64,000 nt of DNA from the NCBI GenBank assembly GCA_963664585.2, contig CAXXEO010000016.1, positions 1 through 64,000 on the forward strand. The letters run 5' to 3'. This document shows, in pieces, positions 51,951 through 60,685 of the stretch (positions are counted from its first letter, which is position 1; every line of letters begins with the position of its first letter). The notes below the pieces were generated by a model. The model did no database searches. It was not told where the DNA came from and saw only the letters and a list, made by a program, of their open reading frames with translations. The DNA is from G963664585 sp963664585. GTDB lineage: Bacteria; Bacillota; Clostridia; Oscillospirales; Ruminococcaceae. The position numbers and the translations under genes were made by a program.

Positions 51951-52718
51951 ATGGATTTAGGATATAAGGCAGCAGCGCGTGAAGACATTGTCATCGGAAG
52001 AAATCCGGTGATTGAGCTTTTAAAAAGCGGAAATCCTGTGGATAGCATATTGCTTCAACACGGTGATGCCAGAAGCGGCTCTATCGTGCGCATAGCAGCA
52101 ATGGCAAGAGAGATGGACATACCCGTCAAGGATGTGCCAAAAGAAAAACTAGACAGCATGTGCGGCGGGGCATCCCATCAGGGTGTTATCGCAGTTACGG
52201 CGGGGTATAGCTACAGCCAGATATCTGATATCTTCAAAAAAGCAGGTGAAGAGCCTGTTTTTATCGTGATCGCTGATGAAATCGAGGATCCTCACAACTT
52301 GGGGGCCATCATTCGAAGCGCAGAGGCTGCTGGTGCCCATGGTGTCATTCTTCCCAAACGACGGGGCGCAGGGCTCACAACGGCGGCGTTTAAAAGCTCT
52401 GCCGGTGCGGCAGCACATATCCCGGTCGTTCGTGTGACCAATATCGCCCAGACGATTGAAGAACTCAAAAAACAGGGTATCTGGTTTTATGCCGCTGATA
52501 TGGATGGTCAGAGCTGGTGCTCGGTGAGCTATAGTGGACCGGTAGCACTTGTGATTGGCTCGGAGGGACATGGCGTTTCACGGTTGGTTAAAGAGCGCTG
52601 CGACCATGTAGTCTCTCTTCCATTATATGGGAATGTTGCCTCTCTCAACGCCTCAGTGGCGGCAGGGGTCCTCATCTATGAAATTATCCGGCAGCGGCGT
52701 GGACTTAAAACCATATAG
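51951..52718 (+). CDS. rlmB: 23S rRNA (guanosine-2'-O-)-methyltransferase RlmB
   Basis: 255 residues from ATG 51951 (GGTGCGGGGGT upstream), preferred over ATG 51924. N-terminal L30e-like substrate domain (IVIGRNPVIELLKSGNPVDS), then a SPOUT knot: DEIEDPHNLGAIIRSAEAAG, VALVIGSEGHGVSRLVKERC, LPLYGNVASLNASVAAGVLI. It methylates a 23S rRNA guanosine using SAM. The catalytic Arg/Glu and Asn residues are intact. The P-type-ATPase-like gene follows 20 bp later. Confidence 0.92.
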   Translation: MDLGYKAAAREDIVIGRNPVIELLKSGNPVDSILLQHGDARSGSIVRIAAMAREMDIPVKDVPKEKLDSMCGGASHQGVIAVTAGYSYSQISDIFKKAGEEPVFIVIADEIEDPHNLGAIIRSAEAAGAHGVILPKRRGAGLTTAAFKSSAGAAAHIPVVRVTNIAQTIEELKKQGIWFYAADMDGQSWCSVSYSGPVALVIGSEGHGVSRLVKERCDHVVSLPLYGNVASLNASVAAGVLIYEIIRQRRGLKTI

Positions 52719-52738
52719 CCATTTAAAGGGGAGTGTCT

Positions 52739-55117
52739 ATGGAAAAGAACTATACTGTTGACGACATTCTGGCTGAGGTAAAGAGCAAGAAGGGCGGGTC
52801 CTTTTCGCCTTCGCCTTCCGTAGAGAGGCTATCTCCCTATGATCTTGGCGACGACGGTAATCCTGCTGCCCCTCTTCAGCCATCTTTTACGGTCAAGGGC
52901 CTGGATTTGGCGGAATTTGAAATCCCAGAATCAGTCAATATGGCGTCTTCCTCGGCAAGACCAGAAGGGATGCCCGTTGAACGGCAGCCGCTTCGAGAGA
53001 ATACCCAAAGACCTTCAGCAGAGACGCGTCCCCACCGTGAGGAGGGGCGTGCGAGGCCGACGATGACTGAAAAATGGGAGAAGGGGACTGAATCCCAAAG
53101 CCAACCATTTATCATAAAAAGTGGCGATATCCAGGATACGCAGGTGATTCCTGATCTGGACAAGAAATTGTCTGCAGGAATGAGCGGAAAAATCAAGCGC
53201 CAGCTCTTATACAATATGGATGACGTTGCTACGGCCACAGTGGATATCCCTTCTGAGAACAAGGTTGTGCCCCCTTCTCCCACTTTAGCGGAAGAAGAGC
53301 CTGAGAAAAAGGGATTTGGTCGTCTGTTTCAGAGCAAAAAAGCAAAGTTAAAGTCAGATGAGCCTGATCTATCCAAGTTGGAAATCGATGATTTCACCAC
53401 TATGGATGATGCACCTTCCATTAAAAAAGACATTAAATCTATACGGGCAAACTTGACGGTACGCCTGATTACGACCGCCATTTGCTTTGGGATTCTTTTA
53501 TATCTCGCATTATCAGTCAACCTTCCTCTTCCTCTGCCGCAAATAATCTTTCCAGAATTGAATATGCAGTTCTTTACTCTTGCCAATCTGTGTGTGATGA
53601 TCATAGCCACTTTGGCGTGCAACTCGGTGGTAGGCGGGGGACTGATTTCTTTTCTAACTTTAAAGGCGGACGGAGACTCGCCAATGGCACTGGCTACCCT
53701 TGCTACAATTGCCAATGGCGTGGCACTTGCGGTATTTCCCAAATATCTTGAAAATGGAAAGGCCCAGATGTTTTTTGTCATCGCAGCACTGGGACTTATC
53801 TTCAACACCATTGGGAAACTTCATATTATCAAACGAGTAGACAGAAATTTTGAGATTATTGCCTCGGATAAAGAAAAAATTTCTATTTTATCAACACGTG
53901 AATCGGCGGTACTTGGGGGGATTGCAGGTCTTGCTGCAGACGTGGATGCGGCGATGGCCTATGGAGTTAAAACCGAATTCCCCACCAATTTCTTAGAGAT
54001 ATCCTATGTAGAGGATTATGCGGAAAGCATTAGCAAGCTTGTTACACCATTGTTCTTTGGCTTTAGTTTTCTGATGAGCTGTATATCTTATTTGCTTTTC
54101 AACCGAGATGTAATGGCGACGCTGACTGCTTTTAATGCAATGGTCTGCATAACCTCCCCCTTGACAGCCACTATGGTTGGGAATCTTCCACTCTACCGTG
54201 CCACTGCCAAGCTAAATAAAGAAGGAAGCGCAATCTCCGGATATACCGCCGTTGAACAGATGGACGGTGTCAAGGCAATTGCTCTCAACGCGACGGAACT
54301 GTTTCCTGCTGGCTGCGTAGAACTGCACGGCATTAAAACTTTTGCGCAGGGACGGATCGATCAGGCAATTCTGGACGCTGCAAGCGTGATGTGCTCGGTA
54401 GAAGGTCTGCTGACCGATATTTTTATGCAGATCATTGGTTCAAATGTGTCCATGCTTAAACGAATTGATACCCTCGTATATGAGGACGGAATGGGCATAT
54501 CTGCCTGGGTGGATGGCAAGCGCGTTTTGATTGGCAATCGTGAACTGATGCGTCATCACGGAATTGATACCCCTTCAGACGATTATGAACAGAAGTTTGT
54601 CGGTGGGGGAAGGGATATCCTTTATCTTGCCAATTCGGGCGAGGTGACTGCGATGTTTGTTTTGAGCTATAAAGCAAATGAAGAAATTGCCAGACAGCTT
54701 GAGCGCTTTGCCCATCTCGACACTCATCTGGTTATATACACCACGGACCCCAACATCACCATTGCCAAGGTAGCAAGCTCTTACGAATATCCTTCTGATC
54801 TCATCCGACTTGTACCGGCCAACCTGCATACGGAGTATCGATCTTTGACCGAAGCAAGGCCAACGGCAAGTGCGCAGATGGTATCTGTGGGCGGACCAGT
54901 CAGCCGTATGCATGCCATCTCCGCCGCCATCACTGTGAAAAGCTCTATCCAGATGGGTATGATGCTGCAGCTTTTTGGCATGGTATTTGGCTATGTGGTG
55001 ATCACTTATCTCGCCTTTATGGGTACGGTGAGTGCTATGGGCTTTTTTCAGCTGATGATCTATCAGCTTTTCTGGGCTGCGGCTGTGATTATCGTACCAA
55101 ATATCAGAAAATTGTAA
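52739..55117 (+). CDS. P-type-ATPase-like membrane protein lacking catalytic motifs
   Basis: 792 residues from ATG 52739, five bases after AAAGGGGAG. Residues 1-220 are hydrophilic and low-complexity (opening YTVDDILAEVKSKKGG). From about 235 come membrane helices, and the order then follows heavy-metal P-type ATPases: VCITSPLTATMVGNLP (about 469) occupies the CPC helix, VKAIALNATELFP (about 512-524) aligns with the DKTGT site, and GMGISAWVDGKRVLIGNREL (about 584) matches the nucleotide-domain pattern. The phosphorylated Asp is Asn517 followed by ATEL, the GDGxND hinge is replaced by MVSVGGPVSR (about 714), and no TGES actuator motif is found. It probably cannot transport by the normal cycle. 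Function unknown. Confidence 0.7.
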   Translation: MEKNYTVDDILAEVKSKKGGSFSPSPSVERLSPYDLGDDGNPAAPLQPSFTVKGLDLAEFEIPESVNMASSSARPEGMPVERQPLRENTQRPSAETRPHREEGRARPTMTEKWEKGTESQSQPFIIKSGDIQDTQVIPDLDKKLSAGMSGKIKRQLLYNMDDVATATVDIPSENKVVPPSPTLAEEEPEKKGFGRLFQSKKAKLKSDEPDLSKLEIDDFTTMDDAPSIKKDIKSIRANLTVRLITTAICFGILLYLALSVNLPLPLPQIIFPELNMQFFTLANLCVMIIATLACNSVVGGGLISFLTLKADGDSPMALATLATIANGVALAVFPKYLENGKAQMFFVIAALGLIFNTIGKLHIIKRVDRNFEIIASDKEKISILSTRESAVLGGIAGLAADVDAAMAYGVKTEFPTNFLEISYVEDYAESISKLVTPLFFGFSFLMSCISYLLFNRDVMATLTAFNAMVCITSPLTATMVGNLPLYRATAKLNKEGSAISGYTAVEQMDGVKAIALNATELFPAGCVELHGIKTFAQGRIDQAILDAASVMCSVEGLLTDIFMQIIGSNVSMLKRIDTLVYEDGMGISAWVDGKRVLIGNRELMRHHGIDTPSDDYEQKFVGGGRDILYLANSGEVTAMFVLSYKANEEIARQLERFAHLDTHLVIYTTDPNITIAKVASSYEYPSDLIRLVPANLHTEYRSLTEARPTASAQMVSVGGPVSRMHAISAAITVKSSIQMGMMLQLFGMVFGYVVITYLAFMGTVSAMGFFQLMIYQLFWAAAVIIVPNIRKL

Positions 55118-55126
55118 CTGTATCAA

Positions 55127-55179
55127 TAATTTTGCACTCGTACCCCACGCCGAAGGCGAGGTAGCGGATGCAAAAATTA
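55127..55179. repeat. GC-rich extragenic hairpin
   Basis: TAATTTTGCA pairs with TGCAAAAATTA (one bulge) outside an inner CCCCACGCC-GAA-GGCGAGG stem. It has the same loop type as family A, with a different outer stem. Confidence 0.6.
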
Positions 55180-55225
55180 AGAGTTGAAATTATATAATTT
55201 AGTATAAAAATAATGGAACCTGTCG

Positions 55226-55261
55226 AATCTGCCTTTTGTAAAAAACGAAGGCAGATTTTTT
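55226..55261 (+). terminator. terminator of the P-type-ATPase-like gene
   Basis: AATCTGCCTT pairs with AAGGCAGATT, followed by TTTT. Confidence 0.85.
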
Positions 55262-55282
55262 GTTGTAAATATTTTCAAAAGC

Positions 55283-55311
55283 TTGCCATGTGCTATAAAA
55301 GCCTATATAAT
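55283..55311 (+). promoter_or_regulatory. consensus sigma-A promoter of the EF-G-like gene
   Basis: TTGCCA (55283-55288) and TATAAT (55306-55311) with exactly 17 bp between, about 107 bp upstream of the start. Confidence 0.8.
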
Positions 55312-55417
55312 TATGCTATAACTGTCGCTATGAAGCGGGATGCCTATGTGCATTATTCACAATTAGATCCAGGCCTCGCTTGTTATAAACGGCAAAAAAG
55401 AAAGGGGAACACAGTCT

Positions 55418-57493
55418 ATGAGACAGTATCTGGCTGGCAAAATCAGAAATGTAGCTCTGGCGGGGCATGGGGGAAGCGGAAAAACCTCACTCGCCGAAGC
55501 TTTACTTTTCAAGGCGGGTGCAACCGATCGACTGGGACGAGTTGAAAGCGGAAACACAGTCTGCGACTTCGATCCTGAAGAGATTAAAAGAGTAGCCTCT
55601 GTAGCCTCAGCTGTTGCGCCATTCTCATGGGGAAGCGTCAAGATCAATCTGATCGATACCCCCGGACTGTTCGACTTTGCCACAGGCTTCTATGAGGGAG
55701 TTCGCGCGGCCGAAAGTGTATTGATTACCGTGTCAGCCAAATCCGGCGTCACCGTGGGTGCTGAAAAGGCGCACAAGTTGGCTCTTGAGCAAGGAAAGTC
55801 CCGCATGTTCTTTATCAGCAAGATGGATGCTGAGAATGCCGATTTTTATAAAGCGCTTGAGGAATTAAAGTCCGCTTTTGGGCCGAGCGTCTGCCCGTTG
55901 GTTGTACCATTTGTTGAAAATGAAAAGGTCGTCGCCTATATTAATCTAGTTGACAGCAAAGCCTATGCCTACAGTGATAAGGGAGAGCCGAAAGAGATTG
56001 CAATGCCCGATATGGGTCACAGGCTTGAAGGTCTCACCAGCGCCATTTCTGAGGCGGTCGCCGAAACGGATGAAGAGCTTTTTGAAAAGTATTTTTCGGG
56101 TGAACAATTTACCCGTGATGAGATTATCAAGGGAATACACACCGGCGTGAAGAGTGGAACCATCGCCCCCGTACTTTGCGGTTCCTCTGTCACCATGGCC
56201 GGAATCGATATGCTGCTAGATGCCATCGTTGATCATCTTCCCTCTGCATGGGAGTCGGGCGCTGAGAAAGCCACCGATAAGAACGACAATAACATCATGG
56301 TTGAATGTACAGACGATGCTCCCCTTGCCGCTTATGTGTTTAAGACAGTTGCCGACCCGTTTGTGGGCAAGCTTTCCTTTGTAAAAGTCGTTTCCGGAAA
56401 ATTGGGTGGAGATATTACCCCCCTCAATACGAGGACAGGCAATCTTGAACGCTTGGGTAAAATCATCTATGTAACCGGCAAGAAGCAAGAGGACACTGCC
56501 TTTATCACCGCCGGGGATATTGGCGCGGTCACTAAGCTGGCAGAGACAGTTACCGGAGACTCGCTGTGTGACCCCAAACGCCCCCTTTCTTTCTTCCCCA
56601 CCATCTTTCCCACCGCCAGCCTGACCATGGCTGTATTGACTAAAAACAAGGGCGATGAGGGCAAGATCGCGCAGGGTATCCAGCGCCTGATGGAAGAAGA
56701 TCCTGTGGTCTCATTTACGCAGAATGTGGAAACTCGGCAGCAGCTTTTATCCGGTTTGGGTGAGCAACACCTTGATGTGATCATATCCAAGCTTAAAAGC
56801 AAGTTTGGAATCGATGTTCAACTGGTCAAGCCCCGTGTTGCCTACCGCGAAACCATTAGAAAGAAGGTCAAGGTGCAGGGCCGCCACAAAAAGCAGTCGG
56901 GCGGACATGGCCAGTTTGGTGATGTCTGGATTGAGTTTGAGCCGTGCGACAGCGATGAGCTTGTGTTTGCTGAGAACGTTTTTGGAGGCTCAGTCCCCAG
57001 AAACTTTTTCCCAGCCGTTGAAAAGGGCTTGCAGGATTGCGTCAAGCGAGGTGTCCTTGCCGGATATCCGGTTGTAGGGCTGAAGGCTACTCTTGTGGAC
57101 GGTTCTTATCACCCTGTCGACTCCTCTGAAATGGCCTTCAAACTGGCTGCCACCGTCGCCTATAAGGCGGGTGTGGTTCAGGCTTCTCCCGCGCTTCTTG
57201 AACCAATTGGCAATTTGAAAGTCTATGTTCCCGACAGCTACACCGGTGACATCATCGGTGAGCTGAACAAGCTCCGTGGCAGAATCTTGGGTATGGGCCC
57301 CAGCCCTGACGGCCTTCAGGAGGTCGAGGCAGAGGTGCCAATGAGCGAGATGTATGATTTTACTACCCTTGTGCGTTCCATGACCCAGGGCCGAGGGAGC
57401 TTCACTCTTACCTTCCAGCGTTATGAGCTGTTGCCTGCCAATCTCGAGGCCGCCGTCATTGAGGATGCCAAGTCGATGGAGGAAGAAGAATAA
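55418..57493 (+). CDS. elongation factor G-like GTPase (second EF-G type)
   Basis: 691 residues from ATG 55418. G1 GHGGSGKT (16-23), G3 DTPGLFDFATGF, G4 SKMD (Ser replaces the usual Asn), then EF-G domains II-V: VKVVSGKLGGDI, SGLGEQHLDVIISKLKSKFG, KKQSGGHGQFGDVWIEFEP, HPVDSSEMAFKLAA, and PMSEMYDFTTLVRSMTQGRG. This is the EF-G paralogue branch common in Firmicutes that is not in the str operon. It may act in ribosome recycling or translocation under special conditions. Switch I is short (AGATDRLGRVESG). Monocistronic. Confidence 0.88.
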   Translation: MRQYLAGKIRNVALAGHGGSGKTSLAEALLFKAGATDRLGRVESGNTVCDFDPEEIKRVASVASAVAPFSWGSVKINLIDTPGLFDFATGFYEGVRAAESVLITVSAKSGVTVGAEKAHKLALEQGKSRMFFISKMDAENADFYKALEELKSAFGPSVCPLVVPFVENEKVVAYINLVDSKAYAYSDKGEPKEIAMPDMGHRLEGLTSAISEAVAETDEELFEKYFSGEQFTRDEIIKGIHTGVKSGTIAPVLCGSSVTMAGIDMLLDAIVDHLPSAWESGAEKATDKNDNNIMVECTDDAPLAAYVFKTVADPFVGKLSFVKVVSGKLGGDITPLNTRTGNLERLGKIIYVTGKKQEDTAFITAGDIGAVTKLAETVTGDSLCDPKRPLSFFPTIFPTASLTMAVLTKNKGDEGKIAQGIQRLMEEDPVVSFTQNVETRQQLLSGLGEQHLDVIISKLKSKFGIDVQLVKPRVAYRETIRKKVKVQGRHKKQSGGHGQFGDVWIEFEPCDSDELVFAENVFGGSVPRNFFPAVEKGLQDCVKRGVLAGYPVVGLKATLVDGSYHPVDSSEMAFKLAATVAYKAGVVQASPALLEPIGNLKVYVPDSYTGDIIGELNKLRGRILGMGPSPDGLQEVEAEVPMSEMYDFTTLVRSMTQGRGSFTLTFQRYELLPANLEAAVIEDAKSMEEEE

Positions 57494-57591
57494 CGAAACA
57501 GTATACTCAATCATAAAGAGGGGCCGCTGAAAAGCGCAGTTCAATAGGAAATCTTATAGAACTTACCCCAAAACCAATATACAGATGAAAC

Positions 57592-57628
57592 AAGAGAGGT
57601 AATATCGTAATGATGTTACCTCTCTTGT
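57592..57628. terminator. hairpin between EF-G-like gene and bceB
   Basis: CAAGAGAGGTAA pairs exactly with TTACCTCTCTTG around TATCGTAATGATG. No T tract, but it lies between convergent genes. Confidence 0.65.
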
Positions 57629-57649
57629 ATGTTGGAACAACTCAGTTTA

Positions 57650-57755
57650 TATAGTTGATTAACTTGAAAACAAGCTTGTGATTTCTTCCCCCGCCAAAGG
57701 CGGGGGAAGAAAATGACGTTTTATATATAGCCAGTTTTTAAGTTAATTGGCTATA
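57650..57755 (+). repeat. family A MITE-like repeat, copy 9, overlapping the end of bceB
   Basis: Full-length 106-bp copy. Its right terminal repeat (reverse strand TATAGCCAATTAACTTAA) encodes the last five residues and the stop of BceB. The hairpin CCCCCGCC-AAA-GGCGGGGG has an altered loop. Confidence 0.9.
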
Positions 57756-59726
57756 TTTCGCTTGTACAATGCGATAATAGGTGCGGGCAGTCAGCTGATA
57801 TACCGCAAAATACAATATGGTAAATATCAGAACCGCACCGATTGCGCAATATAAAAACAGCGTGCGGTTTGTCATGTTGAATGCCTCCAGCAATTTGCAG
57901 AGAACAGGAAACGCCACCGCGATATGCAGTACTGCCATACCAAGCGGCAGAAAGAAGACCATCAGCACCTGTTTGCCAATGGTGCTGCGCACCTCCTTGT
58001 CGCTCATCCCCACATTCTGCATGATCCTGAACCGGTCGTGGTCATCAAAGCCCTCGGTGATCTGCTTATAGTAGATGATCAGCACCGCGGCAAGGAGAAA
58101 CAGCGACACAAAGAAGATACCGACAAACAAAATGCTTCCGTAAATCTGATAAAAATCATTCCGGGCTGAATCGATGTTATCGACCGTGGCAAGACGCGGC
58201 ACTGTTTCATTGAATGCGCTGCGCATCATTTTGTAGTATTCCGGCAGATTTTTCGTATCGCCAGAAACGTCATGGCTGTAATAGTACGTCAAAACGCGCT
58301 CGGACTTGTGATCGCCAGCGGCATTGGCTGCGTCCCGGATGGCTTCCAAATCTGAGAACCTAGGAAAAACAACGATAACAGACTCCACCATGTTAATAGA
58401 ACTGCTAAAGTCTGGTATGGGGATCTGGCCCACTACTTTGTAGATTTTCTCCCCGAGTTTGATGGTGTCGCCCGTAAGCGGAATCCCGCTGACATGGACG
58501 AGTACTTCTCCATCTTCCAATTTCTTCGCAGAACCTGTCATTCTGTTATAATCCGAAAGTAAGAGACTGTCCATTTCACAGGTCGACGAGGTATAAAACC
58601 CGTTCATCGAAAAGCTGTCGCCGTTTCTGTTTGCTGGGTAGCTGAAACCGGTATATCCCACGGCGTTCTTTATGGTAAATCCATATTTCTGCGCATGATT
58701 TTGGGCAGCCGCCTGCATAAGATCAGGGCTTTGCTCATCTGCAACACAGCTCGTTTCGATCTGACGCGGATACTCATGATTTAGGATATCCTCTTCGCCG
58801 ATAAACAGGCAAACTGTTGAGGACAGGGTCACCAGCACACAAGTAGATAAAATACAGATGCTGGCAAGACCTGTGGCATTCTGTTTCATCCGATAGATCA
58901 TTCCTGATACGGAAACGAAGTTTTTGGGCCGGTAGTAGAAAGCGCTGTTTTTGCGCAGCAGCTTGAGAAACACAATACTTCCGGCGATAAACAGGCAATA
59001 GGTGCCGATGATGACCAACAGCACTGCGGGAAAGAAGACCCCAAGCGCATCGGACGGAGTGCGCACCATCCATGAGAGTATATAGCCGCCGCCCAGGGTG
59101 ACAAGACCAACCAGCGCCAGCAGCCAGCGGGCTTTCGGGTCCCGTTCGCCCTCCTTAACGCTGTTCAGCAGAGAAATCGGGTTGGTACGCATGATACTGA
59201 TGATATCAAAAGTAAGCACAAGGGCAAAGCCCGCACCGAACAGAAGAACGGTGAGAAAGACGGCATTCATAGGGATTTGAAAAGTGAGCGCTACAGGCAG
59301 ACCAACAATCCGATTTAGCAGCAAAAAGAAAAGCTGACTGAACAGTGCCCCGCCTATGATACCGCACAAAATGCAGACGGAACCGGTTATCAGTACCTCC
59401 CAGACCATGACAATGCAAATATGGCGCTTTTCCATACCCAGAATGTTGTATAATCCAAATTCCTTTTTCCGGCGTTTCATAATAAAGCTATTAATATAAA
59501 AAAGAATGATGAGTGAGAAAAAACCGCAGATAAATGAGCTGAGTTTTAGAATTTCACCCATTATTCCGCCGCCCTTTATGGTGCTTTCTGCCACCATAAC
59601 ATAAACAGATCTAAGGCTATAGAACAAAGCAATGATCAGAGCTCCTGCCAACAGATAAGGTAAATAGATACTCTTGTTCTTTTTGATATTCGTGCTAGCC
59701 AAACGAGAGTAAAAATGCTTATTCAC
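57738..59726 (-). CDS. bceB: BceB-type ABC transporter permease
   Basis: About 662 residues from GTG 59726 (GGGAGG eight bases upstream), giving MNKHFYSRLASTNIKKNKS, the usual BceB start; it overlaps the bceA stop by 8 bp. FtsX-like permease with ten helices: four N-terminal, a large extracellular domain (about 310-520, with QIETSCVADEQSPDLMQAAA) that senses peptide antibiotics, then six more. With BceA it protects cell-wall lipid II cycle intermediates from bacitracin-like peptides and signals to BceS. The C-terminal residues YSQLT and the stop are supplied by a MITE. Confidence 0.88.
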   Translation of the reverse strand: MNKHFYSRLASTNIKKNKSIYLPYLLAGALIIALFYSLRSVYVMVAESTIKGGGIMGEILKLSSFICGFFSLIILFYINSFIMKRRKKEFGLYNILGMEKRHICIVMVWEVLITGSVCILCGIIGGALFSQLFFLLLNRIVGLPVALTFQIPMNAVFLTVLLFGAGFALVLTFDIISIMRTNPISLLNSVKEGERDPKARWLLALVGLVTLGGGYILSWMVRTPSDALGVFFPAVLLVIIGTYCLFIAGSIVFLKLLRKNSAFYYRPKNFVSVSGMIYRMKQNATGLASICILSTCVLVTLSSTVCLFIGEEDILNHEYPRQIETSCVADEQSPDLMQAAAQNHAQKYGFTIKNAVGYTGFSYPANRNGDSFSMNGFYTSSTCEMDSLLLSDYNRMTGSAKKLEDGEVLVHVSGIPLTGDTIKLGEKIYKVVGQIPIPDFSSSINMVESVIVVFPRFSDLEAIRDAANAAGDHKSERVLTYYYSHDVSGDTKNLPEYYKMMRSAFNETVPRLATVDNIDSARNDFYQIYGSILFVGIFFVSLFLLAAVLIIYYKQITEGFDDHDRFRIMQNVGMSDKEVRSTIGKQVLMVFFLPLGMAVLHIAVAFPVLCKLLEAFNMTNRTLFLYCAIGAVLIFTILYFAVYQLTARTYYRIVQAKYSQLT

Positions 59727-60486
59727 GAGCATTACCTCCCGTTGCAAGCACAGTAAGCGTACTGGAAATTTTTTGATACATTTCCTCGTTATTTAGAGCG
59801 CCTTTGTAAAGCTGGTGAAACACTGTGCCGTCTTTGATAAACAACACACGCCCCGCATGGCTTGCGGCAAGGGTGCTGTGGGTAACCATCAATATAGTCT
59901 GTCCCTCGTTATTAATCTCCTCAAAGACACGCAGCAACCCGTCGGTCACTCTGGAATCAAGCGCGCCGGTCGGTTCATCGGCCAGCACTATTTGAGGGGA
60001 GGTAATCAGCGCCCTAGCTATGGCGGCACGTTGCTTCTGCCCACCTGACACCTCATATGGATATTTCTCCAGTAGTTCAGAGATGCCCAGTTTCACCGCG
60101 ATAGGGTTCAGTCGCTTTTCCATTTCAGCGTGGCTCCTCTTAGACAATACAAGCGGTAAAAAGATGTTGTCCTTCAGTGAAAAAGTGTCCAGTAGGTTGA
60201 AGTCCTGAAATACGAAGCCTAGATTATTCCTTCGGAAGGTTGACATCTGGCTGTCCGGAATATGTGCCGTGTTTTTGCCATTCAGCAGTATCTCGCCGCC
60301 CGTGGGTTTATCCAGGGTCGCCAGAATATTGAGAAGGGTGGTTTTGCCAGAGCCGGATTCGCCCATAATTGCTATATATTCGCCCTGATCCACCGTGAAG
60401 TTCACATCTGTCAGAGCCTGTACCTGATTACCGCCAAAGCGAGTGATGTATATTTTCTTTAAATGCTTTACTTCCAAAAGGGACAT
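59719..60486 (-). CDS. bceA: BceA-type ABC transporter ATPase
   Basis: 255 residues; AAGGAGGAGTC precedes ATG 60486. Walker A GESGSGKT (42-49), Q-loop FVFQDFNLLDTFS, signature VSGGQKQR, Walker B IVLADEPTGALD, H-loop MVTHST. The Lys/Ser-rich helix RSHAEMEKRLN is typical of peptide-antibiotic ABC ATPases. It forms the BceAB detoxification/sensing complex with the next gene. Expression is probably driven by BceR from the operator at 60583. Confidence 0.92.
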   Translation of the reverse strand: MSLLEVKHLKKIYITRFGGNQVQALTDVNFTVDQGEYIAIMGESGSGKTTLLNILATLDKPTGGEILLNGKNTAHIPDSQMSTFRRNNLGFVFQDFNLLDTFSLKDNIFLPLVLSKRSHAEMEKRLNPIAVKLGISELLEKYPYEVSGGQKQRAAIARALITSPQIVLADEPTGALDSRVTDGLLRVFEEINNEGQTILMVTHSTLAASHAGRVLFIKDGTVFHQLYKGALNNEEMYQKISSTLTVLATGGNARE

Positions 60487-60524
60487 TTATGACTCCTCCT
60501 TAATTTTGATTTTACTTACAACTG

Positions 60525-60600
60525 ATTATAAGAAAAAAAGAAATGCAGAGCCATCGAATCGGCTTACATTCCTTTCTGATAACCTTACAATTTTGTAAGG
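60525..60600 (-). promoter_or_regulatory. BceR-regulated promoter of bceAB
   Basis: The palindrome CCTTACAATTTTGTAAGG (60583-60600) fits the BceR consensus TNACA-N4-TGTAA. A minus-strand TATAAT (60530-60525) lies about 52 bp downstream with no good -35, as expected of an activator-dependent promoter. A further TTACA half-site is at about 60564. Confidence 0.75.
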
Positions 60601-60624
60601 ATCGCCGTAAGACAAAGTTGTTTT

Positions 60625-60663
60625 AACGCTATTTTCCCCGCTGCGGGCGGGGAAAATAGCGTT
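60625..60663. repeat. perfect GC-rich hairpin between bceS and bceA
   Basis: AACGCTATTTTCCCCGC pairs with GCGGGGAAAATAGCGTT around TGCGG. It may terminate or attenuate transcription from bceRS before the bceAB promoter. Confidence 0.75.
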
Positions 60664-60685
60664 GGTGTATGATATGGAATCAGGC

